From CAYYKD01 sp964471825 (lineage in GTDB: Bacteria > Spirochaetota > GWE2-31-10 > CAYYKD01): a DNA stretch of 64,000 nucleotides. Below are positions 8,557 through 17,389 of the stretch, piece after piece. The translations under genes and the position numbers were made by a program. The DNA is taken from positions 1-64,000 of the forward strand of contig CAYYKD010000004.1 of the NCBI GenBank assembly GCA_964471825.1, in the 5' to 3' direction. A model generated the notes under the pieces. The model had not been told where the DNA came from. It saw nothing but the letters and a program-made list of their open reading frames with translations, and did no database searches. Within the stretch, counting starts at the first letter, position 1; every line of letters begins with the position of its first letter.

Positions 8557-9918
8557 CTAAACTTTGTTATCTAAGTCAATATCCAGCTCTTTTAGTTTTC
8601 TATATAGATTTGGCAAAAGTAAATCTAGTTTATCCGCAACTCTTTGTAAGTCCCAATTGTACTTTTTCAACTGTGTCGTAATGTAAACTGTTTCAAGTTG
8701 TTTCTTTTTAGAGCTAAGAGGAAGGGTTTCCATAAATAAGCTTAAATGCTCTTGCCTTTCTGATTGAATTTTAGACAATACAATATCCTCTGCTTCTATT
8801 ATTCCTCGATCTCCTGAGACTGCAGCTGATCTTATAACTGCATTTTTTAGTTCTCTAATATTACCCGGATAATTATACGATAGAAGCATATATTCAGCTT
8901 CTTTAGTCATTATTTTTACTGATTGATTGTATTCTTGAGCGAACTGATTTAAAAAATATTTTACTAACAATGGTATATCTTCTCTCCTTTCTCTTAGGGG
9001 AGGCATGTCTACCGTTAGTGCCGAAATCCTGTAAAATAGATCTTCCCTAAAACCGCCATCTACTATCTTTTTATGCAGATTACGATTTGTTGCAAATATA
9101 TACCTGACATTAGCTTTCCTCATATTTACATCACCCACAGGCATATATTCTTTTTCCTGAACTATTCTAAGTATCTTTGCTTGAAGTGAGATATCCATTT
9201 CTCCAATCTCATCAAGAAACAACGACCCTTGATCTGTTGATTCAATTATCCCTTTTCGATCGGATAATGCACCTGAGAAAGATCCCTTTTTGTACCCAAA
9301 GAGCTCACTTTCAATCAGGCTCGGTTGAAGACTTGCTATGTTAATCCTGTTGAACGCCTCTCTTCCTGAATAATAGTGAATACGGGCAGCGACGGCCTCT
9401 TTTCCTGTGCCGGACTCACCGGTAATAAGGACAGGCTCATTGAGACTGGCAAATTTTTTAATCAGGAGTTTTACCTGTCTTAGTTGTTCAGACTCACCTA
9501 TCAAAGGATAGCTTTTTAACACATCATCTATTAATTCTGACCTGTGTTTATTCAATGATTTTTTTTCAACTACATTCTTGATAATCTTAAGAATTACACC
9601 AAGAAGAAGCGGCTTTTCAACAAAGTCATACGCACCATACTTCAATGCCTCTACAGCGGTCTTAATATCACTGTTACCTGATATTATTACTTTTTCAATA
9701 AGCGGGTATTCAGCATTAAGTCTTCTTAATACATCAATCCCATTAACTTTTCCTCCAAGATTAACATCGATAAATACACAATCAACAGATCCGATTTGAT
9801 CGTATTTTAAAAATAATTCAGGATCTGTAAAGTATACTCCATAAAGCCCCTCTCTTTGAAATATATCTACAAGAGACAAGCAAACTTCTTTTTCATCATC
9901 AAGAACAGCAAAAATCAT
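8557..9918 (-). CDS. NtrC-family sigma-54 response regulator
   Basis: A receiver domain opens the protein (VLDDE acidic pair, phosphoacceptor Asp in DCVFIDVN, Lys in VEKPL). The AAA+ domain has Walker A GESGTGKE, Walker B GSLFLDEIGEM, and REDLFYRIS/PPLRERREDIP in the sensor regions. A short C-terminal Fis-type helix-turn-helix follows (VADKLDLLLPNLYRKLKEL). The sigma-54 contact loop reads GSFSGA instead of GAFTGA; the key Phe is kept. I choose ATG 9918 because GAGG lies 6 bp upstream and the receiver then begins at its usual point; two earlier in-frame ATGs (9930, 9936) are possible. It is encoded 50 bp downstream of the histidine kinase, its likely partner, and should drive sigma-54 promoters. 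Confidence 0.9.
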   Translation of the reverse strand: MIFAVLDDEKEVCLSLVDIFQREGLYGVYFTDPELFLKYDQIGSVDCVFIDVNLGGKVNGIDVLRRLNAEYPLIEKVIISGNSDIKTAVEALKYGAYDFVEKPLLLGVILKIIKNVVEKKSLNKHRSELIDDVLKSYPLIGESEQLRQVKLLIKKFASLNEPVLITGESGTGKEAVAARIHYYSGREAFNRINIASLQPSLIESELFGYKKGSFSGALSDRKGIIESTDQGSLFLDEIGEMDISLQAKILRIVQEKEYMPVGDVNMRKANVRYIFATNRNLHKKIVDGGFREDLFYRISALTVDMPPLRERREDIPLLVKYFLNQFAQEYNQSVKIMTKEAEYMLLSYNYPGNIRELKNAVIRSAAVSGDRGIIEAEDIVLSKIQSERQEHLSLFMETLPLSSKKKQLETVYITTQLKKYNWDLQRVADKLDLLLPNLYRKLKELDIDLDNKV

Positions 9919-9969
9919 ACTAAACCTCATTTCCATAAATTTTCGATTCTAAAGAGGCTCATTCATAAC

Positions 9970-11127
9970 TCATAGACTTATCCGATAAACAGTTTCAGTA
10001 CTATTCGAAACAATCCCCACATCAATATTTAGAATACAGCAAAGCTCCTTAACCAGAAATAAACCTATCCCCTCTCCATCAACCTTAGTAGTAAAACCGG
10101 CATCAAACACCCTATCCAGGATATCCGGCCTGATCATTTCACCGTTATTTGATATTGTTATAAGATCCCCGGAATAATATATATTAACTACAGGAGAGCT
10201 GTTATTGGATATACAGGCTGCTTCAATACTGTTTTTAATGATATTTACCAATATTGTCTCTAAGTAAAACCTATCAGTAAAAATACTATTATCCATTCCA
10301 CTCACCCTAACAATCTTTGAATTATCTATATTGGATACTATTGTTTGTATAAGGTCTAGCAGATTGACATCCTCATAAATAGGCTTCTGCAGATTAAATA
10401 GTGCTTTATAGCTTTTTAATTTACTGACTCCGACATTTAACGCATTTGATATGCCAACAATATCATTATATGTATCATCTTCCAGCTTACTATAATGTAA
10501 AACAGTATCAACTCTTAATGATAAAGGTGACAGCATATTCTTAATCTCATGAAGAAAATAAAGCCCTGATCCTGTTCTATTAATAAATGCACTCTGTGCC
10601 TGACGATTTAATCTACTTCTTGTCAGCTCATGAATCACATTATTATACAAAAAGGCTTCATTTTTAAAAAATATAAGCCCATTTGTTTTAATAGGAGTAA
10701 GCTCGTTACCGGTTGAATCAGTTGACAAAGAATTAAAAATACGATCAATCAGCTTTGTATTAAAAATGACAAAAAATGCAATGATAGCTGTGATAACCAG
10801 CAACACTATTATTGAGAATATTGAAAAAAGAAGTGTATATCGATCTTTTATTGACCTAATATACCCGGATAAAATATAGTAATGCTGCTTATCTCTTATG
10901 AGCTCATTATATTTATATACAATAGCATCTGCTTTTGGCCCGCTGTTATCCAAGGCCGCATGATATTCGATCTTATATGCTTCAATTAATTCATCTATTA
11001 TGCTATTTACCCTTTCAGCTCTAAATCTCATGTAAATTTCTGTGATCGTATAAGATACCATCACGATCATTGATATCTGATAAAGAGCAAATAGAATAAC
11101 AACTGCAGCAATAATCCTTTTACCCAT
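9970..11127 (-). CDS. Membrane sensor histidine kinase (NtrY-like)
   Basis: The 385-residue kinase has a transmembrane helix at residues 5-27, a ~65-residue predicted periplasmic helix pair, and a second helix at about 98-122. The dimerisation box contains the phosphoacceptor His193 in FLHEIKNMLSPL. The ATPase domain shows the N box (NIIKNSIEA), a G1-like ISNNGE, an F-box-like FDAGFTTK and the G2 glycines GEGIGLFLVKEL. It sits between a DUF4390-like gene (upstream, 55 bp) and an NtrC-type regulator (downstream, 50 bp). In other bacteria DUF4390 genes precede NtrY/NtrX pairs, so the arrangement supports one signalling unit. The signal is unknown. Confidence 0.88.
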   Translation of the reverse strand: MGKRIIAAVVILFALYQISMIVMVSYTITEIYMRFRAERVNSIIDELIEAYKIEYHAALDNSGPKADAIVYKYNELIRDKQHYYILSGYIRSIKDRYTLLFSIFSIIVLLVITAIIAFFVIFNTKLIDRIFNSLSTDSTGNELTPIKTNGLIFFKNEAFLYNNVIHELTRSRLNRQAQSAFINRTGSGLYFLHEIKNMLSPLSLRVDTVLHYSKLEDDTYNDIVGISNALNVGVSKLKSYKALFNLQKPIYEDVNLLDLIQTIVSNIDNSKIVRVSGMDNSIFTDRFYLETILVNIIKNSIEAACISNNSSPVVNIYYSGDLITISNNGEMIRPDILDRVFDAGFTTKVDGEGIGLFLVKELCCILNIDVGIVSNSTETVYRISL

Positions 11128-11182
11128 TTTACTAGTTTACCCCTTACGATATATTTCTTTCATAAATAACTTCAGAGCCTCT

Positions 11183-11698
11183 TCAATCTAAAATTACTTT
11201 AGTCCTTTTTGACGGCTTGAAATTATCCCACAAACGGCTTGTCTCAAAACCGGACTTTTCCTCAAAGCTGCTGTTCTTTAGTAATCCAAGCTCAAAAAAG
11301 ACAGAGACATTTTTAATATCTATCCCGCTACATTCAATAGGCGGAACACTAAATCTTCTAGCATCTTCAATAAGCTTATCAATAGTTTTAAAAACAATTG
11401 CTTCATTGTCGCCTATTAATAATGAATATTCTTCAGTTAGGTGACTAAATTTTACTGTCCTTAACTGACTAAAACGCCTTACATATCGTTTTCCATTTTT
11501 ATCAGTTATAATCGCAGAAAAATATAACTCAAACCCGATACTAAAGCCGTTATTTACAAGATCAATCATTTCTTCAGTCATTAAATTTGATATAGATACC
11601 CCCTCTATGATGAGTCTATTATCATAGAGGATTATCTGTGGTTCAGAAAAGTTTAGAAATATCGCCATCCCCATCTTTAGCCAAAAGAATACATTCAT
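11183..11698 (-). CDS. DUF4390-like exported protein
   Basis: This 171-residue protein starts with a short hydrophobic segment (FFWLKMGMAIFLNF), probably an uncleaved or poor signal sequence. The body fits DUF4390: NRLIIEGVSISNLMTEEMID, then a strand NNGFSIGFELYFSAI, basic YVRRFSQ and HLTEEYSLLIGD. The family is typically encoded just before NtrY-type kinases, as here. Its function is unknown; a role in the same signalling path is inferred only from position. It starts 3 bp after the stop of the outer-membrane protein gene, so it is probably cotranscribed with that gene. Confidence 0.6.
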   Translation of the reverse strand: MNVFFWLKMGMAIFLNFSEPQIILYDNRLIIEGVSISNLMTEEMIDLVNNGFSIGFELYFSAIITDKNGKRYVRRFSQLRTVKFSHLTEEYSLLIGDNEAIVFKTIDKLIEDARRFSVPPIECSGIDIKNVSVFFELGLLKNSSFEEKSGFETSRLWDNFKPSKRTKVILD

Positions 11699-11701
11699 GA
11701 T

Positions 11702-12439
11702 TTATTCCGCAATATAAACTTTTGCACCAAAACGCATAGCAAACCCCGATCCGTTCCAGCTGGATTGAACCCCATTTTTCGAGTTAGCAAAATCACTGAA
11801 AACCTTGGTAACACCTCCGCCGCACTCAAAAAACATCGAATACCACTTTGATGTATAGAATTCAATTCCGCCATATCCGAGAGCGGCAAATGTTAAATTA
11901 TAACCGTAAATCGACGCAGTCTCTGTTAAATAGCCGGGTGTATAAGTATAACCAAGTTGTACTTCATAAACTCCATATACTCTTATAAAATTAAAAAGCA
12001 TAGGGCTTGAATGAATAAGAATCAAACTTCCGGTCAAGGCCAATGGGGAAAAGGCTGTTTCTACACCATTAACAACAGCATCAGACTGTCCCATATATCC
12101 ATTAAAATTAACCCTTAAACCAAATGAAATAGTATTCTTTATTCTTGGAAATATCACTCCTATCATTCCGCTGCCATATAACCCCTGTGTTCCTCCGGCA
12201 AACTCAAATGCAAACCCTTCACCCCATTGATTCTTCTGTAAGGCAATATGATCATTACCAACCACCTCAACACTACCGTCATTCTGCTTTATCTCTTCGA
12301 GTTGAACTTCAAGCTCATTATTTTTTGCCTCAAGCTCTTGTACCTTTGCAGCAAGCTCCTCTAGAGTAATCCGCACTTCAGAGAAAGCTACGCTTACTCC
12401 CAAAATACCAACCAATAATACAGTAAAAATCCTTTTCAT
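11702..12439 (-). CDS. Outer-membrane beta-barrel protein with N-terminal coiled coil
   Basis: AGGAG precedes ATG 12439. A cleavable signal peptide (FTVLLVGILGVSVAFS) is followed by a 30-residue coiled coil (LEELAAKVQELEAKNNELEV). From residue 65 on, alternating aromatic/hydrophobic strands (FGLRVNFNGYMG, LGYGGIEFY, FAMRFGAKVYI) suggest an eight- to ten-strand barrel. The coiled coil would sit in the periplasm. It is the first gene of the run that leads into the DUF4390/kinase/regulator genes, and two palindromic operators lie 100-140 bp upstream. Ligand and function are unknown. Confidence 0.65.
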   Translation of the reverse strand: MKRIFTVLLVGILGVSVAFSEVRITLEELAAKVQELEAKNNELEVQLEEIKQNDGSVEVVGNDHIALQKNQWGEGFAFEFAGGTQGLYGSGMIGVIFPRIKNTISFGLRVNFNGYMGQSDAVVNGVETAFSPLALTGSLILIHSSPMLFNFIRVYGVYEVQLGYTYTPGYLTETASIYGYNLTFAALGYGGIEFYTSKWYSMFFECGGGVTKVFSDFANSKNGVQSSWNGSGFAMRFGAKVYIAE

Positions 12440-12939
12440 ATTTAACTCCTGTTATATTAAAATCAGGAAAGATAAAGCAATTTTTGTGCCAACTGCTAAT
12501 TCCATTATAAATTATTTAGAAGGATAATCCCAATAATTCCATTATCATAAATGATAATAATATTATCGGGAATGATAATCTGAATAATATTAAAAATTAT
12601 ATATTTATGCATTTTGCCTCGAACGAGCCTATCTTTATATCATGCCCATCAGTTTAAAGATTTTTTATGTGGAAACCCGTACTGCCCTACCCCTTGAAGG
12701 ATCACTCATACTGTGAGTACACAAAGTGCTATTGAAAAAGGATTGTCACCAAGCCACATCAGTTAAATCTCAGAGTTTCATCACCGGCAATCTAATAAAT
12801 ATAGTTTCTGGCAAGAGCTAAGGCGACATTTATCCCGCCCTCATTTACAATCCAGATATATATAGCTCTTGCTTTTTGAAAGTCATTTTTTGCCGGTTTG
12901 AAACATTGGCTTTGCAGAGTTTTGATGGCCCTACAAAGA
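12440..12939. other. 500-bp spacer with twin operators; otherwise no clear gene
   Basis: The right end follows the SUMF1 gene and the left end is the promoter side of the outer-membrane protein. Two palindromes are at 12541-12579. On the minus strand at about 12795-12855 there is a short frame ending NVALALARNYIY, which might be the worn 3' end of an older gene, but nothing else supports this. Confidence 0.45.
12541..12579. promoter_or_regulatory. Two Fur-like palindromic operators, 21 bp apart
   Basis: ATTATCATAAATGATAAT (12541-12558, perfect 8-bp arms) and ATTATCGGGAATGATAAT (12562-12579, six perfect outer base pairs plus two) share the ATTATC...GATAAT frame. The GATAAT hexamer in both orientations is the signature of Fur-family boxes. 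Their centres are 21 bp (two helical turns) apart, 100-140 bp upstream of the outer-membrane protein start at 12439. Confidence 0.6.
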
Positions 12940-13896
12940 CTACTTCACCTTTGAACGGCCGATTCTTACACCTACATCAGAAACTGTTCCTGTTGATTGA
13001 GGAAACAGCCAGGTCCGGTTTGATAAACGATTCAAATTTATTGTATCATACCAGCTTCCTCCCCGTAAAGCCTTTGCAACTCCGGTTTCCGGTCCCCTGG
13101 GATTTTTTACAGGTTTTTCTTCGTAATTATCTGTTGACCAGTTCCAGCACCACTCATAGACATTGCCCGATATATCGTACAATCCGAGTTCATTCGGTGT
13201 AAACGACCCGACCGGTGAAGTGTGAACGAAGTTATCTCTGTAGTTTTCCCATGCCGGTAAGTTTGGATACGCTTTTTTAAAAGACAGATCTGCAACATTC
13301 TCTTTTGGTTTCTTGATATCGTTACCCCAGCTAAACATATATGGTTTGCCACCCGATTTACCTGCGTATTCCCATTCTGCCTCAGTAAGCAGTCTGTAAC
13401 CATTTTTGCTAAAATCACACTCAGACATAAACTCATCGTAGCACTTTTGAAGTCCCTTCATCTCACTTAAGAAGTTGCAATATGCAGCGGCACCAAACCA
13501 GCTTATATGAATGATAGGATAGTTTGCGGCATCATCATCGTAGTAAAAACGCCCCTGCTCAAATTTGATCGATTTAGTTTTAAGATTTGAAGATACTTGC
13601 AGTAATATTTTGTCGTTTGATTCAATATATACATAGCTTCCTTTTACATAGATATATTTTTTCTTTAATGCATAGTTATAAACATCTGCAACACTTTTTA
13701 TTGTGGTTTCGAACTTATCTATATAGAATGAGTCAAGTGTAACCTGATGCGGGTAATATTCATCACTGTCTGCATATTGCCTATCATCACTACCCATTAT
13801 AAATGTCCCGCCTTTAACAAGTACAAAATCATCCTTAACATTTGCACACGCACTCACTACTAATAACAAAAAAACAGCCCTAAATATAATCTTCAT
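12940..13896 (-). CDS. SUMF1/FGE-sulfatase-domain lipoprotein
   Basis: ATG 13896 has GGAGG 5 bp upstream; the in-frame ATG at 13938 has none. The signal peptide ends VVSAC, a good lipobox. The mature part is a formylglycine-generating-enzyme fold: VKGGTFIMGSDD, VTLDSFYIDKFETT, PIIHISWFGAAAYCNFLS, YRLLTEAEWEYAGKSGG, GLYDISGNVYEWCWNW, LRGGSWYD and the final VGVRIGRS. An extra ~40-residue segment is inserted before the core (around KYIYVKGSYVYIES). Most bacterial members are not true sulfatase activators and lack the catalytic cysteine pair; I cannot place that pair here. Probably a periplasmic or surface lipoprotein. Confidence 0.85.
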   Translation of the reverse strand: MKIIFRAVFLLLVVSACANVKDDFVLVKGGTFIMGSDDRQYADSDEYYPHQVTLDSFYIDKFETTIKSVADVYNYALKKKYIYVKGSYVYIESNDKILLQVSSNLKTKSIKFEQGRFYYDDDAANYPIIHISWFGAAAYCNFLSEMKGLQKCYDEFMSECDFSKNGYRLLTEAEWEYAGKSGGKPYMFSWGNDIKKPKENVADLSFKKAYPNLPAWENYRDNFVHTSPVGSFTPNELGLYDISGNVYEWCWNWSTDNYEEKPVKNPRGPETGVAKALRGGSWYDTINLNRLSNRTWLFPQSTGTVSDVGVRIGRSKVK

Positions 13897-14086
13897 AGAT
13901 CCTCCATCATATAAACTATTCTTTTTAATTATAAACAATATATATCAAAACACAAATAATTTATTAATTTATTTTTGGAAAGTCAGATATTCTTTTGATT
14001 TGAATTTTAAGAAGGATTAATGTTTAACAAATGTCTTTAGTTTTAGATTGTCTAAACCTAAATTGTGATTATTAATTATTTAACAG

Positions 14087-14140
14087 AAAAAAGGGCAATT
14101 CGTCTAAGCTTAAAAAGTCTAGATCAGAACCGCCCTTTTA
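14087..14140 (-). terminator. Intrinsic terminator of the DUF302 gene
   Basis: AAAAGGGC (14089-14096) and GCCCTTTT (14132-14139) can pair; on the minus strand the hairpin is followed by a T run. It begins 8 bp after the DUF302 stop codon. The loop contains a weaker inner stem (TCTAGAC/GTCTAAG). Confidence 0.6.
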
Positions 14141-14147
14141 CTATATT

Positions 14148-14624
14148 TTACTTAAGTATAGTATTTAAAATATTTTCACTTTCAGTAGAGGCAGTTTTCA
14201 TTACCTTAGGTATAACTCCGTCCATCATATTACCCATTAAAGATGTATTCATTCTTGAAGCATATACTTTTCCATCAGCTTTTTCATAAATTGCTATTCT
14301 ACAGGGCATAAGTGAAGATACAACTCGCTCCTGATCCCGTGATAAAATTTCATATGCATGATCAGGGTGGCAAAGCTCAAACACAGTTACTTTTTTTACA
14401 TCTTTTCCAAATTTTTTCATAGTGGCTTGAAGATCGTGAATAGTAGGAATTTTCCATCCACTCTCAATAGCACTCTTTTCAAATTTTTCAACGGCCTCAT
14501 CAAATCCATACTTAACCTCATCCTCAAGCAACATCATTGCGGATGCATTACTCCAGATAATAACCATCGTTAAAATCACACCCGCCACAACTCCGGAAAC
14601 TCCTGCAATAACCCCATTCTTCAT
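14148..14624 (-). CDS. DUF302 domain protein, membrane-anchored
   Basis: An N-terminal helix (VSGVVAGVILTMVIIW) anchors this 158-residue protein. The rest is a DUF302 domain: the long helix YGFDEAVEKFEKSAIESGWK, IHDLQATMKKFGKDVKKVTV, the CHP motif in FELCHPDHAYEIL, and the SSLMPCRIAIYEK motif with a second Cys. The Cys residues and His of this family are thought to bind metal or cofactor, but the role is not established. It lies downstream of an ArsR-type regulator, with a copy of the regulator's putative operator in its own promoter (14683-14699). A metal- or redox-responsive function is therefore likely. Confidence 0.8.
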   Translation of the reverse strand: MKNGVIAGVSGVVAGVILTMVIIWSNASAMMLLEDEVKYGFDEAVEKFEKSAIESGWKIPTIHDLQATMKKFGKDVKKVTVFELCHPDHAYEILSRDQERVVSSLMPCRIAIYEKADGKVYASRMNTSLMGNMMDGVIPKVMKTASTESENILNTILK

Positions 14625-14682
14625 AAAAGCACTCCTAAAAACTGTTTATTAATACGGCTACGCCGTTATATCCACATATACA

Positions 14683-14699
14683 AATAATACGATGTAATG
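14683..14699. promoter_or_regulatory. Putative ArsR operator upstream of the DUF302 gene
   Basis: AATAATACGATGTAATG at 14683-14699 matches the site in front of the ArsR gene itself (14995-15011) in 14 of 17 positions. It lies about 60-75 bp upstream of the DUF302 start and 12 bp after the ArsR stop. A short palindrome ACGGCTACGCCGT lies at 14652-14664, between this site and the DUF302 start. Confidence 0.5.
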
Positions 14700-14710
14700 T
14701 ATAAAAAAAT

Positions 14711-14986
14711 TTATTCTTTCATAAACGCAATTAATTTTTGTATTTTTTCATTAGAAACAAAGTATCTTGTATCAACCCCTTTTTTTTCTGATGAAACTAT
14801 CTTATTGTTTTTTAAAACAGCAATATGCTGTGATGTTGTTGATTGTGGTAAACACATAGTCTCTGCAATTTTATTAACAAAACATCCATTGTTTTCCAGT
14901 AATAGATTAACAATTTTTAATCTTACTGGGTGACCAAGAGCTTTAAATATACCGCAGACATATTCACATTTTATTTCACTAATCAT
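14711..14986 (-). CDS. ArsR-family winged-helix repressor
   Basis: A compact 91-residue ArsR/SmtB protein: FKALGHPVRLKIVNLLL opens the fold, the recognition helix reads CLPQSTTSQHIAVLKNNKIV, and the wing is SSEKKGVDTRYFVS. Cysteines at residues 7 and 11 (KCEYVCGIF) and one in the recognition helix (TMCLPQ) could bind metal or sense thiol stress. It is encoded just upstream of the DUF302 gene on the same strand. Near-identical 17-bp sites lie in front of both genes, so autoregulation plus control of DUF302 is the simplest reading. Confidence 0.88.
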   Translation of the reverse strand: MISEIKCEYVCGIFKALGHPVRLKIVNLLLENNGCFVNKIAETMCLPQSTTSQHIAVLKNNKIVSSEKKGVDTRYFVSNEKIQKLIAFMKE

Positions 14987-14994
14987 ATTAACGC

Positions 14995-15011
14995 AATAAT
15001 ACGATATTACG
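14995..15011. promoter_or_regulatory. Putative ArsR autoregulatory operator
   Basis: AATAATACGATATTACG at 14995-15011 is 9 bp upstream of the ArsR start. It contains the dyad AATA-CGAT-TATT with TAATACGATATTA at its core. The same sequence recurs upstream of DUF302. Confidence 0.5.
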
Positions 15012-15262
15012 ATTGAAAAGTCAAGTGTTTTTTTTAACTTTTTTACAAACTTTCTTCAAATCGAAATATGCACTTCATCACTTATTAGCACTATAGTCCA
15101 ACCATCTGTTTGGTATCATTCCACTTTTTAACAAAACTCCCACAAAAAATTAATGGCTAATTTTTACTGAGCTGCTCTTTATAGATATTTATGCTGTAAT
15201 TTCAAGATAAACAATTCAAAAAACAATTCAACAAAAAAACATATAGACAGATATAGCAATGT

Positions 15263-16690
15263 ATGATAATCTTTTACCGCTTACCATGGGACAACAAATT
15301 GATAAAAATTAATAATAAACGAGCTTCCTATTTTGAGTACTCTATAAAAAAACCGGCAGTCTCTGTTTTTAACACATTTATTTTTTTGGTCTTCTTCGGC
15401 ACACTTTTATTATCTCTCCCTATTTCTAATAGAATAGAAGGAAATATTAGTATAATTGACGCTATGTTTACAGCAACTTCTGCTGTTTGCGTAACAGGAC
15501 TTGCCGTTGTAGATACCGGTAATGATTTCACACTTTTCGGACAACTGGTTATTCTATTTCTAATTCAATGTGGTGCTCTAGGGATTATCATTTTCTCATA
15601 TATCGGTTCTTTTGTAAGCGGTAGATACCTCAGTATGCAGGATAAATTTACGATATCTTTTGCTTTAAATGTTTCAGACATGAGTAATCTCTATTCTGCA
15701 TTAAAAAAAATCGTCTTTTTTACACTATTCTTTGAAGCTATCGGGATTGTTTTTTTATTCTTTTCATTTGTTCCTTACTTCGGGTGGACGATTAACAACC
15801 TCTTTATATCTTTTTTTCATTCTATCTCTGCTTTTTGCAATGCGGGGTTCTCTCTATTTACTGATAGTTTGACCGGATTTAACAATTCTGTTTCAATTAA
15901 TTTAACAATATCTTTCTTAATCATAATTGGCGGGTTAAGTTTTGCCGTACTTTTTAATATTCATGAATATATTTTTGACATTCTCAAAGTCAAGGTATTT
16001 AAATCAAAAAATATTATTAGAAAACTTAATCTAAACACAAAAATTGTATTGTTATTAACGGTGTTTTTCCTGATTTTCGGTACACTGCTAATCTATGCAA
16101 CCGAACATGCAAATACACTAAAAGAGATGCCTACGGGCTATCAATATCTTGCTGCATTTTTTCAATCAGTCACCTCAAGAACAGCGGGATTTAATACAAT
16201 AGACACAAGCCGTTTTACCAATTCAACTTTTTTTGTAATTATTTTTCTGATGTTTATCGGCGGAGCATCAGGGTCAACAGCCGGAGGGGTTAAAGTCAAT
16301 ACTTTTGGAATAGCCATAAATCATATTCTATCTATATTAAAAAATAAGAATACAACGGTAATTTTCAAAGAATCTATATCCAAAACACTTGTCAGTAGGT
16401 CTTTTGTTGTAATAATGCTTGGAATGTCTGTTGTATTTATAACTGTTTTTCTTTTGAGTATTTCAGAAAAACACAGTCCGATTCAGTATGTTTTTGAAGC
16501 TGTATCGGCTTTTGGAACCGTCGGATTAAGTGCCGGCATTACAAGTTCACTCTCTTTTGCCGGAAAAATTATGATTATTGTTACTATGTTTATCGGCAGG
16601 GTTGGTCTTATAACAATGCTGAGTTTATTATCCGGAATGAAACCGGATGCAAGAATAGAATACCCAGAATCTATGGTTTCAATCGGATAA
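15263..16690 (+). CDS. ktrB: KtrB/TrkH-type potassium transporter, membrane subunit
   Basis: The 475-residue protein has the four filter repeats of the Trk/Ktr family: TSAVCVTGLAVVDT, ISAFCNAGFSLF, VTSRTAGFNTID and VSAFGTVGLSAGIT, one in each M1-P-M2 unit. The third is followed by the glycine-rich GGASGSTAGGVK of the intramembrane gate loop. Its length fits KtrB (about 450) rather than TrkG/H. The start is uncertain: ATG 15263 has no good ribosome-binding site. It is followed by the RCK subunit 11 bp later, so the two form one K+ uptake complex, probably Na+-dependent as in known Ktr systems. Confidence 0.92.
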   Translation: MIIFYRLPWDNKLIKINNKRASYFEYSIKKPAVSVFNTFIFLVFFGTLLLSLPISNRIEGNISIIDAMFTATSAVCVTGLAVVDTGNDFTLFGQLVILFLIQCGALGIIIFSYIGSFVSGRYLSMQDKFTISFALNVSDMSNLYSALKKIVFFTLFFEAIGIVFLFFSFVPYFGWTINNLFISFFHSISAFCNAGFSLFTDSLTGFNNSVSINLTISFLIIIGGLSFAVLFNIHEYIFDILKVKVFKSKNIIRKLNLNTKIVLLLTVFFLIFGTLLIYATEHANTLKEMPTGYQYLAAFFQSVTSRTAGFNTIDTSRFTNSTFFVIIFLMFIGGASGSTAGGVKVNTFGIAINHILSILKNKNTTVIFKESISKTLVSRSFVVIMLGMSVVFITVFLLSISEKHSPIQYVFEAVSAFGTVGLSAGITSSLSFAGKIMIIVTMFIGRVGLITMLSLLSGMKPDARIEYPESMVSIG

Positions 16691-16701
16691 ACGGAGGATT
16701 T

Positions 16702-17389
16702 ATGTCTAAAAATAGAGTTTTTGCTGTATTTGGTTTGGGCAATTTCGGCAGTGAAATTTGCAGAGTTATGGCTGAAAACGGTGAGAAAGTTATAGCTGTT
16801 GATAAAAATCATGATGCCATTGAAAAAATTAAAGACTTTGTTACTTATGCACTTCTGATGGATTGTACCGATGAGGAGGAACTAAAGAAAGCCCCGCTTG
16901 ACAATGTAGATGTGGCTATAGTTGCGATGGGTGATAACATTGAGTCAAGCGTTCTGACTACCGCAATTTTAAAGGAAAAAATCAACATACCCCATGTTAT
17001 CTCAAGGGCGATCACCGAGCTTCATTCTATGATACTAAAAAAAGTTGGTGCTGATGAGGTTATTATACTTGAAATTGATGAAGGAAGAAGACTTGCAAAC
17101 CGATTGGTTTCCCCATACATTTTAGAAAGAATACCGATTTCGGGAAATCAGACTTTAGCGGAAATCAGAGTCAACAAAAGTTTTGACGATAAATCACTAT
17201 TAAAACTAGATCTTAGAAATAAGTATGGAGTAAATGTTGTATCAATAAAACGAATGATAATTGATATTGATAATATGGNNNNNNNNNNAAATTATCCAAC
17301 CCCAACCTAGTGAAATTATCAAAGATGGGGATATTCTTGTTGTAATAGGAAAGGATGAGGATATAGATTTTGTAAGGGAGTTTAAGTAA
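16702..17389 (+). CDS. ktrA: KtrA-type RCK gating subunit (interrupted by a scaffold gap)
   Basis: GGAGG precedes ATG 16702. The N-terminal Rossmann/RCK domain has FGLGNFGSEICR, the acidic VIAVDKN pair, MDCTDEEELK and VAIVAMGDNIESSV. The RCK-C domain follows with LVSPYILERIPISGNQTLAEI. The 10-N gap at 17279-17288 breaks the frame, but beyond it the frame resumes as IIQPQPSEIIKDGDILVVIG and ends FVREFK at TAA 17387-17389. So the gene is intact apart from the gap, whose true size is not 10. Its stop overlaps the start of the next gene (TAATG). The protein binds nucleotide in the cytoplasm and gates KtrB. Confidence 0.9.
17279..17288. other. Scaffold gap (10 N) inside ktrA
   Basis: Frames on the two sides differ when 10 N are counted, so the gap length is nominal. 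Confidence 0.95.

Noticed and set aside
12795..12855. Small gene on the minus strand ending NVALALARNYIY
   Set aside because: No start codon with a ribosome-binding site and no recognisable domain; kept only as a remark in the spacer entry.
14987..15262. ydaO/c-di-AMP riboswitch upstream of ktrB
   Set aside because: The leader is AT-rich and I could not find the conserved riboswitch elements.
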